Positions 26,907 to 37,795 of a DNA stretch of 64,000 nucleotides are shown here, piece by piece; position 1 is the first letter of the stretch; the number at the start of each line of letters is the position of its first letter. Where the stretch lies: the NCBI RefSeq assembly GCF_000633595.2, contig NZ_JIBU02000034.1:62001-126000 (forward strand), read 5' to 3'. The notes below the pieces were generated by a model. That model had not been told where the DNA came from and did no database searches. It was given only the letters and a program-made list of their open reading frames with translations. The position numbers and the translations under genes were made by a program. Source of the DNA: Clostridium drakei. GTDB lineage: Bacteria > Bacillota > Clostridia > Clostridiales > Clostridiaceae.

Positions 26907-27889
26907 TGGTCAAAGGATATCAAAGCAACATAATTAAAGTATATGAAAATATACATAAATTTGAAGAAAAATCTCTTAATAAAAGAAGAGAAGAAATTCA
27001 AAAAAAAATTCCACAAATTATAGATATAGAACGTGAAATCGGTAAATTGTGCGTTAGACTTTCAATAACTATACTTAATAATTCACAAAATAAAGAAAAT
27101 GATTTAAAAAAGCTAAAAGAAAAGATTACTGACCTTAGAATAAAAAAATCTGAAATGTTAGTAAGTAATAACTACCCTTTAGACTACTTAGACATGCATT
27201 ATATGTGCAATAAATGTAAGGATACTGGATTCATTGGAACTCAAAAATGCAGTTGCTATAAACAAAAACTTGTAGAACTTTACTATGAAAACTCTGAATT
27301 AAAAACTATACTTGAAAAAAATAATTTTAGTAATTTTAATTTTGAACTTTATTCACCTCATAAAAGTGATGATGTACGTAAGAGCCCTAGAAAAAACTTG
27401 GAAGATATAGTTTCAAAATGCTGGAATTTTATAGAAGGTTTTTCTTCTTCCAATGAAAACTTATTATTTTTAGGTAATCCAGGTACTGGAAAAAGCTTCT
27501 TATCCTATTGCATTGCTAAAGAACTTTTAGATAGAGGTCATTTAGTAGTATATAGAACTGCTGAAACATTAATTCATGACTTAAAACATATTAGATTTAA
27601 CAACTCTGATGAACTTGAAGATTTGCTTATAAATTGTGATCTTCTTATGATTGACGATTTAGGTTCTGAACAAATTACTGAGTTTTCTAAAACAGAACTA
27701 TTCAATCTTCTAAATATAAAATTGCTTAAAAATCGCAAAATGCTAATTTCTACAAATTGTGGTTTAGAAGAACTATTAAAAAATTATTCAGAAAGAATTT
27801 CATCTAGACTTTTAGGAGAATTCACACTATGTAAATTTTATGGTGATGACATAAGAATAGGTCAAAATATTAAAAATAGAAAATATTAA
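26906..27889 (+). CDS. DnaI/DnaC-like helicase-loader ATPase
   Basis: The 327-residue AAA+ protein has an N-terminal coiled region with a zinc-finger-like CNKCKDTG...CSC motif (about residues 98-115). It also has Walker A GNPGTGKS (about residues 190-197) and Walker B LLMIDDLGSE. This is the architecture of DnaI of Bacillus, which delivers the DnaB-type helicase to the origin. It overlaps the preceding DnaD-like gene by one base, so the two are co-translated. The transcript ends at the strong terminator at 27893. It lies 34 kb from dnaA, on the opposite strand to most neighbours. Confidence 0.88.
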   Translation: MVKGYQSNIIKVYENIHKFEEKSLNKRREEIQKKIPQIIDIEREIGKLCVRLSITILNNSQNKENDLKKLKEKITDLRIKKSEMLVSNNYPLDYLDMHYMCNKCKDTGFIGTQKCSCYKQKLVELYYENSELKTILEKNNFSNFNFELYSPHKSDDVRKSPRKNLEDIVSKCWNFIEGFSSSNENLLFLGNPGTGKSFLSYCIAKELLDRGHLVVYRTAETLIHDLKHIRFNNSDELEDLLINCDLLMIDDLGSEQITEFSKTELFNLLNIKLLKNRKMLISTNCGLEELLKNYSERISSRLLGEFTLCKFYGDDIRIGQNIKNRKY

Positions 27890-27892
27890 TTT

Positions 27893-27932
27893 AAAAATAT
27901 CTTTTGCTTTAATGGCAAAAGATATTTTTTAT
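27893..27932 (+). terminator. Terminator after DnaI-like gene
   Basis: The arm AAAAATATCTTTTGC at 27893-27907 is perfectly inverted at 27915-27929 and ends in a T-run. Confidence 0.9.
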
Positions 27933-28002
27933 TATTGGTTTAACATATTAAAAATTATTATTCATAAAAAAAACGCTAAATGTTATACAACATTCAACGT
28001 TC

Positions 28003-28078
<76 letters not shown>

Positions 28079-28086
28079 AAACTATA

Positions 28087-28163
28087 TGGCGACCTAGAAG
28101 GGACTCGAACCCTCGACCTTCGGCGTGACAGGCCGACACTCTAACCAACTGAGCCACTAGGCC
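28087..28163 (-). tRNA. tRNA-Asp (anticodon GTC)
   Basis: The acceptor stem is GGCCTAG with CTAGGTC. The anticodon loop is CTGTCAC, with anticodon GTC for aspartate, and the 3' CCA is encoded. It lies eight bases from tRNA-Thr. Confidence 0.96.
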
Positions 28164-28168
28164 ATATA

Positions 28169-28244
28169 TGGTGGGCACAACAGGGCTCGAACCTGTGACC
28201 CTCTGCTTGTAAGGCAGATGCTCTCCCAGCTGAGCTATGCGCCC
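28169..28244 (-). tRNA. tRNA-Val (anticodon TAC)
   Basis: The acceptor stem is GGGCGCA with TGTGCCC. The anticodon loop is CTTACAA, giving TAC for valine, and the 3' CCA is encoded. Confidence 0.96.
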
Positions 28245-28249
28245 ATATA

Positions 28250-28324
28250 TGGTGACCCCTAGGAGACTCGAACTCCTGTTACCACCGTGAAAGGGTGGTG
28301 TCTTAACCGCTTGACCAAGGGGCC
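28250..28324 (-). tRNA. tRNA-Glu (anticodon TTC)
   Basis: The acceptor stem is GGCCCCT with AGGGGTC. The anticodon loop is CTTTCAC, giving TTC for glutamate, and the 3' CCA is encoded. It is first in the operon after the promoter. Confidence 0.96.
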
Positions 28325-28377
28325 TTATTCATATTTTCATCAGTCATTCGCTATTACTTAGCGACCCGACATAGACT

Positions 28378-28406
28378 ATAATACAAGATTTTCATGAAAG
28401 TGTCAA
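28378..28406 (-). promoter_or_regulatory. Promoter of the Glu-Val-Asp-Thr tRNA operon
   Basis: TTGACA (28401-28406) and TATTAT (28378-28383) on the minus strand have a 17-base spacer. The sequence between the -10 and the first tRNA is G/C-richer than its surroundings, as is typical for stable-RNA promoters. Confidence 0.85.
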
Positions 28407-28496
28407 CATATTTTTTAAAACTTTTTTGTTTTTTTTAATGTTTTCATGTTAATTTCTTATATATCAACACTTTAACCCATCTTAACTTTTTCAATA

Positions 28497-29312
28497 TTAA
28501 TAATCCTTTGAACCAATATGCCCTATATGTTCCATAATTATAAGTGCAGTATCTTCTATTGCTCTCTTTGTAACATCTATTATTTTACAATTAAATCTTC
28601 TCATAAGTTTATCTGCAAATTCTAATTCTTGAAGCACTCTTTCTGCATTAGCATACTGTATCTCCCTTGAAGCTGAAGAAAATTTATCTAATCTATGTTT
28701 TCGAATTTCAATAAGCTGCATAGGATCTATGGTAAGCCCTATTATTTTCCTTCTATCTACTTCAAATAATTCTTCTGGTATAGGAATCTCCGGCATTATA
28801 GGAACATTTAAAGCCTTTATTCCTTTATTAGCTAAATACATACATAAAGGAGTTTTTGAAGTTCTAGAAAGCCCTATTAAAATTACATCAGCATATTTTA
28901 TGCCTGCATTATCCTTACTATCATCATATTGCATTGCAAATTCCATAGCTCTTATTTTTTTATAATACTCAGAATCCATTTCCCAAATAGCTCCAGGTCT
29001 ATAATTAGGTATTTTGTTTAATATCATTGATGCCATGCTTATACAAGGACCCAATACATTTGTTATATGTATGCTTTCTTCTATACACCTTTGTACAAGA
29101 AATTCCCTAACATCTACTAAAACTATAGTAGATATTATCATAATATTTTTCTTGTCTTCTAAATTGTTTATAAATTCATTTACATGTTCAAAACTTTTTA
29201 TATAAGGTACCCTCTTAACCTTTACATCTTCAGAAAATAAACTTGAAGTTGCTTTTGCAACTTGTTCAGCTGTCTCTCCTATAGAATCAGACACCGCATA
29301 TATTGTCAACAT
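28497..29312 (-). CDS. PPDK regulatory protein (kinase/pyrophosphorylase, DUF299)
   Basis: This 271-residue protein belongs to the DUF299 family. Members phosphorylate and dephosphorylate pyruvate phosphate dikinase or PEP synthase and so control glycolysis versus gluconeogenesis. It opens LTIYAVSDSIGETAEQVAKA and has the P-loop-like GLSRTSKTPLCMYLA and the IIGLTIDP motif. The likely target, PPDK, is not in the window. The gene has a GGGGGAAAG ribosome site and follows the CoA-binding gene on the same strand by 25 bases. Confidence 0.93.
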   Translation of the reverse strand: MLTIYAVSDSIGETAEQVAKATSSLFSEDVKVKRVPYIKSFEHVNEFINNLEDKKNIMIISTIVLVDVREFLVQRCIEESIHITNVLGPCISMASMILNKIPNYRPGAIWEMDSEYYKKIRAMEFAMQYDDSKDNAGIKYADVILIGLSRTSKTPLCMYLANKGIKALNVPIMPEIPIPEELFEVDRRKIIGLTIDPMQLIEIRKHRLDKFSSASREIQYANAERVLQELEFADKLMRRFNCKIIDVTKRAIEDTALIIMEHIGHIGSKDY

Positions 29313-29337
29313 AAATTAGCTTTCCCCCTTTTAAGAC

Positions 29338-29709
29338 TTATAAATTTCCAAGTTCCACAAGTGCACATCCCTCTATAGCTATAATACCTTTATTTTTACA
29401 TAAACTCAATATGTCAGTACTACCAGCTCCAGGTTGTATTAATATTCTTTTAATATTTAAATTTTCTGCATCTTGTACTATTTTTAATCCAACTACAGGA
29501 TTTATACATAAATCTATTACATCTACATCAAAAGTTACTTCATCAAGAGACTTGCAAACCTTACCTGTAGTATCCCTAGGATTAACACCTTCCACATTAA
29601 ATCCTGCATTTTTTAACTGATTCAAAATTTTAAATGCATATTTCTCCTCTTTTAATATATCACCTACTACTACCCAATTTTTATAATTTAATAATTCATG
29701 AGCTGTCAT
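29338..29709 (-). CDS. CoA-binding domain protein (YccU-like)
   Basis: This small Rossmann-fold protein of about 123 residues matches the CoA-binding domain of succinyl-CoA synthetase-like stand-alone proteins: WVVVGDIL, NPRDTTG, VDVIDLCINP, ILIQPGAGS and GCALVELG. Its function is unsettled in most bacteria. The frame is open to ATG 29730, but AAAGGAG sits inside it. ATG 29709 has proper spacing, giving MTAHELL. It is probably in an operon with the PPDK regulator downstream. Confidence 0.85.
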   Translation of the reverse strand: MTAHELLNYKNWVVVGDILKEEKYAFKILNQLKNAGFNVEGVNPRDTTGKVCKSLDEVTFDVDVIDLCINPVVGLKIVQDAENLNIKRILIQPGAGSTDILSLCKNKGIIAIEGCALVELGNL

Positions 29710-29840
29710 AATTTTTTCTCCTTTCATCAATTTATAATACTATTATATACAAAATAACCTTAAATATAAAAAATTCTATTTTAAAATATTATATTTAAGG
29801 TAAAATAGTATGTAGTATCTTTTAAGGGGAGTTGTTAAAA

Positions 29841-31070
29841 TTGTTTCATGAAATACTAGTAATTGGCGGTGGAGCTTCTGGAATTATGGCTTCTATTGCC
29901 CTAAAAGACATGGGAAAAGATGTAGGGCTAATAGAAGGTTCTAATAGAATAGGTTCTAAAATATTGACTACAGGAAATGGTAGATGTAATATAACTAACA
30001 AAAACATTAATTATTCGAGATATCATAGTAAAAATCCAGGATTTTATAAACATATTTTAGATAAATTTACAGTAGATAACACTATAGATTTCTTTTACTC
30101 CTTAGGCCTTCCACTTACTGAACTAGATGATGGTAAACTTTATCCATTATCTCTTCAGGCATCTTCAGTACTTGATATATTGCGAATGGCATTAGATGAT
30201 CGTAGTGTTCCTATTTATCTAAATGAAAAAATAAAGACCATAAAAAAGTCATCTTCAGGTTTTAAAGTACTTTCACAATCTAGTGATATTTACGAGTGTA
30301 AAAAACTTATTTTATGTTGTGGTGGAAATTCTGCCCCTAATACAGGTTCTGATGGCTCTGGCTTTGAATTAGTACAAAGATTAAACCATAGTATAATTAC
30401 CCCTGTTCCATCGCTTGTACAGCTTAAATTAAAGTATAATCACCTAAAAGCTTTATCAGGAGTAAAATTTAATGGTTTTGCTGAAATATATGTAGATGAC
30501 GCTCCTAATAGAAAAGAATTTGGAGAAATATTATTTACGGACTACGGAATATCTGGACCACCTATTCTTCAAATAAGTAGTATCGCTTCACGTGCCTTAG
30601 CTAAAGGAAAGGAAGTAAGGCTCACTATAGATATGATGCCAAACTTGGATAAAGAAGCTCTAATAGAATTTTTAGAAAACCATTGGGCATTATTTAGCTA
30701 CAGAAGTATATTGGATTCGTTTATAGGAATAATAAACAAAAAAATTATTCCTACTCTTTTAAAAGAAGCATCTATAACTAATATACATAAACCTTGTTAT
30801 GAACTTACATGGAAAGAGAAAAATAAAATATTTTTTCTTCTGAAAAATTGGGGTTTTATGGTGTATGATACCAATTCATTTAAAAACTCTCAGGTAACCT
30901 CTGGAGGTATAAATACAGAAGAAGTAAATTCAAAAACTTTAGAATCTGAAATAGTTAGCAACTTATTTTTTGCTGGTGAAATACTAGATGTTGATGGAGA
31001 TTGTGGAGGTTTTAATCTTCAATGGTGTTGGAGTTCAGGTTTTATAGCTGCTAAAAGCGCTGCTGACTAA
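29841..31070 (+). CDS. FAD-dependent oxidoreductase, HI0933/aminoacetone oxidase family
   Basis: The protein is about 410 residues with the FAD-binding ILVIGGGASGIMA motif at its start, LSSIHP-type interior replaced by a family region around TGNGRCNITN, and the closing GEILDVDGDCGGFNLQWCWSSG. These are signatures of the HI0933 flavoprotein family, whose substrates are mostly unknown. TTG 29841 follows AAGGGGAG by nine bases and is the better start; the frame also has a TTG at 29832 directly against the ribosome site. The gene is divergent from the CoA-binding gene. Confidence 0.9.
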   Translation: MFHEILVIGGGASGIMASIALKDMGKDVGLIEGSNRIGSKILTTGNGRCNITNKNINYSRYHSKNPGFYKHILDKFTVDNTIDFFYSLGLPLTELDDGKLYPLSLQASSVLDILRMALDDRSVPIYLNEKIKTIKKSSSGFKVLSQSSDIYECKKLILCCGGNSAPNTGSDGSGFELVQRLNHSIITPVPSLVQLKLKYNHLKALSGVKFNGFAEIYVDDAPNRKEFGEILFTDYGISGPPILQISSIASRALAKGKEVRLTIDMMPNLDKEALIEFLENHWALFSYRSILDSFIGIINKKIIPTLLKEASITNIHKPCYELTWKEKNKIFFLLKNWGFMVYDTNSFKNSQVTSGGINTEEVNSKTLESEIVSNLFFAGEILDVDGDCGGFNLQWCWSSGFIAAKSAAD

Positions 31071-31082
31071 AAAATCAGCAGC

Positions 31083-31835
31083 TTATTTTTCATTCTTCCA
31101 AAGTGTCTCTATTAAAGCTAGTTCCTTATCTTCTTCATCTACTATTTTATGCAAACATACAAAACCCTCTTCTTTTTTATCTATTTGAGTCAATACTTTT
31201 ATTACAGCACCATAAGTTGTTTCTTTCTCATAAGCTATAATTATATCTGTAATATTACAATTAGCAACTATATCTAAAGGTACTGTTTCAACAGCCCAAT
31301 CTACATACTTTACATTATTTACGTGCCTATTTGTATCTATATCACTATATCTTACACTAAATACTTTTTCGTTATCAACTCTTTCTTGTTTTCCAATTTT
31401 CTTTACAGTTAAAGGTTTGTTATCCTCTTTACTAAGTCCAAAAGCATTATACATATCATCTGTTACTGTCATAGCTTTTCTTTTTTCTGTATTTATTAAA
31501 AACCATACAGAACTAGCCTTAGCTATAACATTTTCCATTGAATCAAATACTTGAAAGCTTCTATATGCATAAAACTTTCTAAAAGACTCTGGAATAGTTT
31601 TAACTTTTATTTTTTCCCTATATAAAGGATATCTATAAATATGTATATTCCATTTATAAAGTACCCAAGCAATTTTTTTACTATTCATATACTCTAGTCC
31701 TATACCTATATCTTCAGATTGCATAGTACAAATATCTTCTAAATAATTCATAAGACTTGTTAATAATAACTTTTTATCACAATCTATTTCATAATATTGA
31801 ATTTCGTATTGTTTCTCTGTCTCTACTTTTTTCAT
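31083..31835 (-). CDS. Acyl-ACP thioesterase
   Basis: This double hot-dog protein of about 250 residues resembles plant FatA/FatB-type thioesterases found in Clostridia. The N-terminal half has FRKFYAYRSFQVFD. The second half has the catalytic-region pattern DIDTNRHVNNVKYVDW, with the Asn and His expected for the family. It hydrolyses acyl-ACP to free fatty acid and may adjust chain length or release acyl groups from the fab pathway. The frame is open to 31865, but GGGAGG lies eight bases upstream of ATG 31835, so that is the start. It is transcribed convergently with the flavoprotein gene. Confidence 0.88.
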   Translation of the reverse strand: MKKVETEKQYEIQYYEIDCDKKLLLTSLMNYLEDICTMQSEDIGIGLEYMNSKKIAWVLYKWNIHIYRYPLYREKIKVKTIPESFRKFYAYRSFQVFDSMENVIAKASSVWFLINTEKRKAMTVTDDMYNAFGLSKEDNKPLTVKKIGKQERVDNEKVFSVRYSDIDTNRHVNNVKYVDWAVETVPLDIVANCNITDIIIAYEKETTYGAVIKVLTQIDKKEEGFVCLHKIVDEEDKELALIETLWKNEK

Positions 31836-31983
31836 TTCACATTCCTCCCTTAAGTTACAAAGCAAATTAGTTAATTGTATCCGCTATTCATAGTAAACTA
31901 CTTGCTAAAGATAATTTATAACCTTAATACTCTTTTACAATAAGTTCCTATTCAATCTAATAACATTATATCGTAAATAATAA

Positions 31984-32012
31984 AAAAACCCTATGCAAAG
32001 CATAAGGTTTTT
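31984..32012 (-). terminator. Terminator after purA
   Basis: AAAAACC and TATGC pair with GCATA and GGTTTTT around AAA with one mismatch; the minus-strand tail is T-rich. It lies 33 bases beyond the purA stop. Confidence 0.85.
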
Positions 32013-32045
32013 CATAATGTTCATTATTTACTTAATTTTTACTAA

Positions 32046-33353
<1,308 letters not shown>

Positions 33354-33588
33354 TTAAGCTAAACATTATTTAACTAATACTCAGCTTTACTATATAAATG
33401 TATTTATAACAATTAAAAATAAGATTACTGATTTTTAAGGCTAATCCTACTATCTTATGGTATCAAAAGTATAAGTTTCAGTCAATAATAAATACGAATA
33501 TTTTAGCTTTAAAATCTAATAAAATTCGTTCTAAGTTTCTTAATTTATCAATTATATTCTTCCAAAACATATTGGATCTTATATTATA

Positions 33589-33626
33589 AAAAAATTAGAA
33601 GGGAATACAATCCCTTCTAATTTTTT
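33589..33626 (-). terminator. Terminator overlapping the DUF3006 stop
   Basis: The arm AAAATTAGAAGGGA at 33591-33604 is perfectly inverted at 33611-33624. The minus-strand tail is TTTTT. The 5' end of the hairpin begins at the stop codon region. Confidence 0.88.
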
Positions 33627-33834
33627 ACTTCCATAAATCTTCCATTAAGTTTTCTATATTATTTCTTCTTTTTTCTGTTTCAGCATAATTTACTGTTATT
33701 ACATCTTCTATATTTATTACATACCCTTCTTCAGCTTCTCTAGGAATTTTATTTTTTTCTATATTTATCATTTTCATATTTTCTAACTCTACCACTGCAA
33801 ATTCCCCTTCAAATCTGTCAATAATTCCTGTCAT
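33625..33834 (-). CDS. DUF3006-domain protein
   Basis: This 69-residue protein reads MTGIIDRFEGEFAVVELENM, the beta-barrel-like DUF3006 pattern found in small clostridial and bacillar proteins of unknown function, sometimes adjacent to competence-type MBL proteins. The frame continues upstream to 33876, but ATG 33834 has GAGGTG five to six bases before it and gives the expected beginning. It lies downstream of the hybrid histidine kinase on the same strand, 41 bases away, so they may share a transcript. Confidence 0.78.
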   Translation of the reverse strand: MTGIIDRFEGEFAVVELENMKMINIEKNKIPREAEEGYVINIEDVITVNYAETEKRRNNIENLMEDLWK

Positions 33835-33875
33835 ATAAAACACCTCATTTTTAATAATATTGTTATGTTTAAGCA

Positions 33876-35510
33876 CTATAATAGATATAAAAATAATGCT
33901 TCTCTATCTATATTATTTTGCCTATTTACAATATTTAAATCACTTTCATCTTTTTTAACTATTTTATACACAGTTTGCAGTAATTCTTCTACATTAAAAG
34001 GTTTTGATATATATTCATCCATGCCTAACCCTAAAAAATGTTCTTTATCTCCTTTTAGCGCATAAGCTGTAAGCGCTATAATTGGTATATGTTTATCATT
34101 ACCCTCTTCAGATTTTCTTATAAATTTAGTTGCCTGAATACCATCCATTATAGGCATCTGTATATCCATAAGAATTAAATCATACTGTTTTGTTTTTAAT
34201 ACATTTAATGCTTCTTGTCCATTATTTACAATATCACATATATGCCCATATTTTTTAAATAAATTATACATTACAATTTGACTAGCTTTATCATCCTCTA
34301 CAATTAAAATATTTAACTTTTTATTTATTCTTTTAATTTTATCTTTTCTATCATCTATATTTACAATTGTAGACTTTCCACACTTTTGCAAAAACAAATT
34401 AAATGAAAATAAAGTTCCAATATCTTTTCTACTTTTTACTTCTATTTTTCCATTCATTAATTCTACTAGTCCTTTACATATGCAAAGCCCCAATCCTGTA
34501 CCAGTAGGTTTTTTAGTATAAGTTTTATTTTCTATTTGGCTAAAGTTTGTAAATAATTTAGTAATATCTTTTTTATCTATACCTATCCCTGTATCTTTTA
34601 CATAAAACTTGAGGTTCATTTTTTTATCAATAGTTTCTCCCTTTTCAATTATAAGTGAAACTGTTCCATACTTAGTAAACTTTATAGCATTATCTATGAG
34701 ATTATCTAGTATTTGTTTCAATTTTATAGGATCACCTATTAATATTTCTGGAATTGCATCATCTATTTTAGACTTAAATTCTAATTTATTATCTAAAGCC
34801 TTCATAGTACTTATTCTTACAATTTCATTGTATAATTCCTTGAAATTAAATTCTATGCTTTCAACTTTCATCTTTCCTGAATTTATTTTAGAAAAATCCA
34901 ATATACTATTTACTATATCTAAAAGCTTTAATGCACTAGATTTTACTAACTTTAAATTTTCCTTTTGTTCTAATGTTAAATCTGTCATTATAGTTAAATC
35001 CGTCATACCGATTATTCCATTAATAGAAGTTCTAATTTCATGACTTATATTTGCCAAAAATATTCCTTCGTTTATGCTATTACTTTCTATTACCTTTTTT
35101 TCATCCTTCAGCTTATTTATACTCAATTTGTAATTAGTAACATCCTGTATAAATATAATATTTTTAACCATTTCAACATCTTTTATACAATTAACTGTAA
35201 CCTCTAAATATTTAGTATAATCTTCTGTTATAATCTCATATTCACACTTTTTTTCTACATCGTTTTCATCTGATTTTAATAAGTTTTGGCTGACTTTCTC
35301 CATTATCCTTTGTAAATGATATTCTAAATCTAAATCATGAAATATATTTAGCGCTTTACTATTTAGTTCGATAATCTTATTATTTTCATCTAATAATATT
35401 GCAGCACAGGGAAGACTTTCATATATTTTCATATACATACTCTTACTAAAATTATAATTTGTCTTTGAATCCAAAACTATTACATCCCCCTTTTTTGGTT
35501 CATTTAACAA
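33876..35510 (-). CDS. Hybrid sensor histidine kinase (PAS-HisKA-HATPase-REC)
   Basis: The 544-residue protein has a PAS domain (about residues 25-130) and a HisKA dimerisation domain with the phospho-acceptor NISHEIRTSINGIIG at about H157. A HATPase domain follows with DNAIKFTKYG, KDTGIGI and GTGLGLCICK, then a C-terminal receiver (about residues 425-540) with the acceptor Asp in LILMDIQMPIMDG. No membrane segment is visible, so it is probably cytoplasmic. The start is TTG 35510, eight bases after AAGGAGG. No HPt protein or response regulator is adjacent, so its output partner is unknown. Such orphan kinases can feed Spo0A in clostridia, which is only a possibility here. Confidence 0.9.
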   Translation of the reverse strand: MLNEPKKGDVIVLDSKTNYNFSKSMYMKIYESLPCAAILLDENNKIIELNSKALNIFHDLDLEYHLQRIMEKVSQNLLKSDENDVEKKCEYEIITEDYTKYLEVTVNCIKDVEMVKNIIFIQDVTNYKLSINKLKDEKKVIESNSINEGIFLANISHEIRTSINGIIGMTDLTIMTDLTLEQKENLKLVKSSALKLLDIVNSILDFSKINSGKMKVESIEFNFKELYNEIVRISTMKALDNKLEFKSKIDDAIPEILIGDPIKLKQILDNLIDNAIKFTKYGTVSLIIEKGETIDKKMNLKFYVKDTGIGIDKKDITKLFTNFSQIENKTYTKKPTGTGLGLCICKGLVELMNGKIEVKSRKDIGTLFSFNLFLQKCGKSTIVNIDDRKDKIKRINKKLNILIVEDDKASQIVMYNLFKKYGHICDIVNNGQEALNVLKTKQYDLILMDIQMPIMDGIQATKFIRKSEEGNDKHIPIIALTAYALKGDKEHFLGLGMDEYISKPFNVEELLQTVYKIVKKDESDLNIVNRQNNIDREALFLYLL

Positions 35511-35817
35511 TTTAATTACCTCCTTATAATTTGTCCAATATAAAGTACTTCCTCAATTCTTGAAGCTTAACCTGAATGACTTTCTTTATAATATTACTTC
35601 AAAATATATGTATTTAATATTTTGAAATTAAAATTTGAAATTAAAATAATGTGATAACAAACTAAAAATGACTTACTTTCAATTAGTTTTTACAGTATTG
35701 ATTGGTTTTTTTGAACTGATAAGCTATTAACCCTATTGTTTCTAATTATAATACAGTTAGAAAAAAATTCAACACATTTTCGTATATTAATGTGTTGAAT
35801 TTACATATGTTTAAATT
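35511..35817. other. Intergenic region upstream of the hybrid kinase
   Basis: About 300 AT-rich bases lie between the start of the kinase and the stop of the PEPCK-like gene. I see no open frame or RNA gene. The interval contains the kinase's AAGGAGG ribosome site, no clear consensus promoter, and the terminator at 35765-35802. Confidence 0.6.
35765..35802 (-). terminator. Terminator after PEPCK-like gene
   Basis: The arm AAATTCAACACATT at 35765-35778 is perfectly inverted at 35789-35802, with an extra run of T on the minus-strand side. Confidence 0.85.
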
Positions 35818-37554
35818 TTACAAGCTTTTAATTTGCTCTAATAATTTAATAGCAGCCTTTTTAGGTCCTTCTTTTTCTTTCCCATTTATACCCAAACACG
35901 TTCTCAATTGACCAACTTTTATTCCTGTTTCAAAAAATTTATTAAAGTATTCGTAAATAAGTTTATCTGTATCTTCTATTTTTTGTGCTGGTCCAAATGG
36001 ATTTGCAAAATATGTCTTTACAAGTCCTCTCTCTGTAGTAGTTCCCTTTGCCATTCTTCTTCCTGCTCTAAATACATCTATGGCTTTATCAATATTTGTA
36101 AAAAACTCCAGCTCTTCGCCTTCTTCATAATTATTAGCGTAAAGTAGTAAATCTATAGGGTATCCTTTTGTAATTTCCTTGTAGCTTGCCACAGGAATAA
36201 CAAGTCTTGCATTTATCTTATCTGGATTCATAAATATACTTCTATCAATCTCTTTAAATGCATATCCTGCATCTAAGTCATCCAACCTTACAAATGCACC
36301 TATCTCTGTACCAAATCCTAAAGGTTTCTCATTTCCATTTAATTTAATAACACCCATATCATCAAAAATTATAGTCATATCACTTATATAGTTATCACTT
36401 AATTCTCTAAAAGCCTCTAAACTTTCTGATTTTCCAGCTCCACTATCTCCCATTATTACAATATTAGCTTCTTTATTATTTTTAGTTATTATATTAACCA
36501 TTGCTCCATGTATTGGTAAATATCCTCTTTTTATCATTATCAAATTATGAAGAGTTAATGTCATTTTTTTCATATACCCAAAATAATCTATGCTTTCCAT
36601 ATAATTTATATATCCAAGCATTATGTCATTCTCTTTATCATCATAAAATATTGTCTGCATATCTTCATTATTATCTCTAACACCAAATACATATACTATA
36701 TCAGGTTTTTTCCCTCTACACTCATCTCCCTTAGCTAATTCAAAAAGATTACAAAGTGTTACTCCATGAGCCATAAAATCTCTATGGAAATATATATACG
36801 CTAATAATTCTCCCACTTTTGCAGGATAACAAAACCAATGATCTACATTTATAGCACAATTTTTCAATGGATTTTCATAACATTCTGTAAACATACCATC
36901 TCTTTTATTCTTCTTAGGATATGTTATAAATGGAGGATCAACTACTATAGATTCTATAAATGGTATTTTATTTAGACATTCATAACCACTTGGATAAGGC
37001 CATTTTATATCATTTAAAATAAGTCCAGCATTCCCACCTGCTGGAAGTTGTCTATACACCTTAGGCTTTTCCCCTATAACATTTTCTTCTACTTTTCTAT
37101 AAGTATTTAAAATAAGTTTTGAAAATTCATTATTTGCATCTATAAAACTTACATTTTGAAGGCCTTCACCTACTTTATTGTTTTGAACTATAGTATATCT
37201 TTCTATTTTTCTCCAAAAACCATATAGTCCTTCTATAAAAGATATAAACTTATCTTTATCCCATAAAAATTTATCATACTTCTCATTGAACTTTTTTATC
37301 TCCTCAGCATCTAAAACCATAAGTAATTTTAGTACATTGATAATATCTCTTGATATTTCTTTTACATCACTACTATTTATAGAGCCTTTAATATATTTAT
37401 ATATATTACTTTCCTTATTTTTTATTTTGGACATGTAAGCTTCTAAAACAGTTTTAAATCCTTTACTTGCCAATAATTTTTCTGCAGTGTTACAATATTT
37501 TGCCGTAAAATTGACCATAGCCTTACCATTACTTAAAGAAAATTCTTTTTGCAT
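35818..37554 (-). CDS. PEPCK/HPr-kinase-like P-loop protein, function unknown
   Basis: This 578-residue protein has a Walker A loop GDSGAGKSES at about residues 369-378. The loop is preceded by GYLPIHGAMV and followed by IFDDMG as a possible Walker B. These are features of the PEP carboxykinase / HPr kinase nucleotide-binding fold, where the loop is GxSGxGKS/T. The N-terminal 300 residues contain LPAGGNAG and match no enzyme that I recognise. The lack of the full ATP-PEPCK signature makes a simple PEPCK assignment doubtful. It is monocistronic with GGGGAT before ATG 37554 and a terminator. Candidates are a PEPCK-related enzyme or a protein kinase. Confidence 0.6.
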   Translation of the reverse strand: MQKEFSLSNGKAMVNFTAKYCNTAEKLLASKGFKTVLEAYMSKIKNKESNIYKYIKGSINSSDVKEISRDIINVLKLLMVLDAEEIKKFNEKYDKFLWDKDKFISFIEGLYGFWRKIERYTIVQNNKVGEGLQNVSFIDANNEFSKLILNTYRKVEENVIGEKPKVYRQLPAGGNAGLILNDIKWPYPSGYECLNKIPFIESIVVDPPFITYPKKNKRDGMFTECYENPLKNCAINVDHWFCYPAKVGELLAYIYFHRDFMAHGVTLCNLFELAKGDECRGKKPDIVYVFGVRDNNEDMQTIFYDDKENDIMLGYINYMESIDYFGYMKKMTLTLHNLIMIKRGYLPIHGAMVNIITKNNKEANIVIMGDSGAGKSESLEAFRELSDNYISDMTIIFDDMGVIKLNGNEKPLGFGTEIGAFVRLDDLDAGYAFKEIDRSIFMNPDKINARLVIPVASYKEITKGYPIDLLLYANNYEEGEELEFFTNIDKAIDVFRAGRRMAKGTTTERGLVKTYFANPFGPAQKIEDTDKLIYEYFNKFFETGIKVGQLRTCLGINGKEKEGPKKAAIKLLEQIKSL

Positions 37555-37795
37555 AAAAACATCCCCTTATTTTGAAATTCACATTTGCATTTTCCTTCAT
37601 TATCAAGTGACATTTATAATTATACCACAAATTTATGAAATTTTTATACACACAAACTTTCATTTTACATAAAAGCTGCTAACTTATATTATTGAGATCC
37701 AGAATATATGGATGAATATTCACCAAACATGTTTCTTCTTCCAAAACATACATCAACATACATCTATATAATATTATAACTCTAATCTTTATTTA

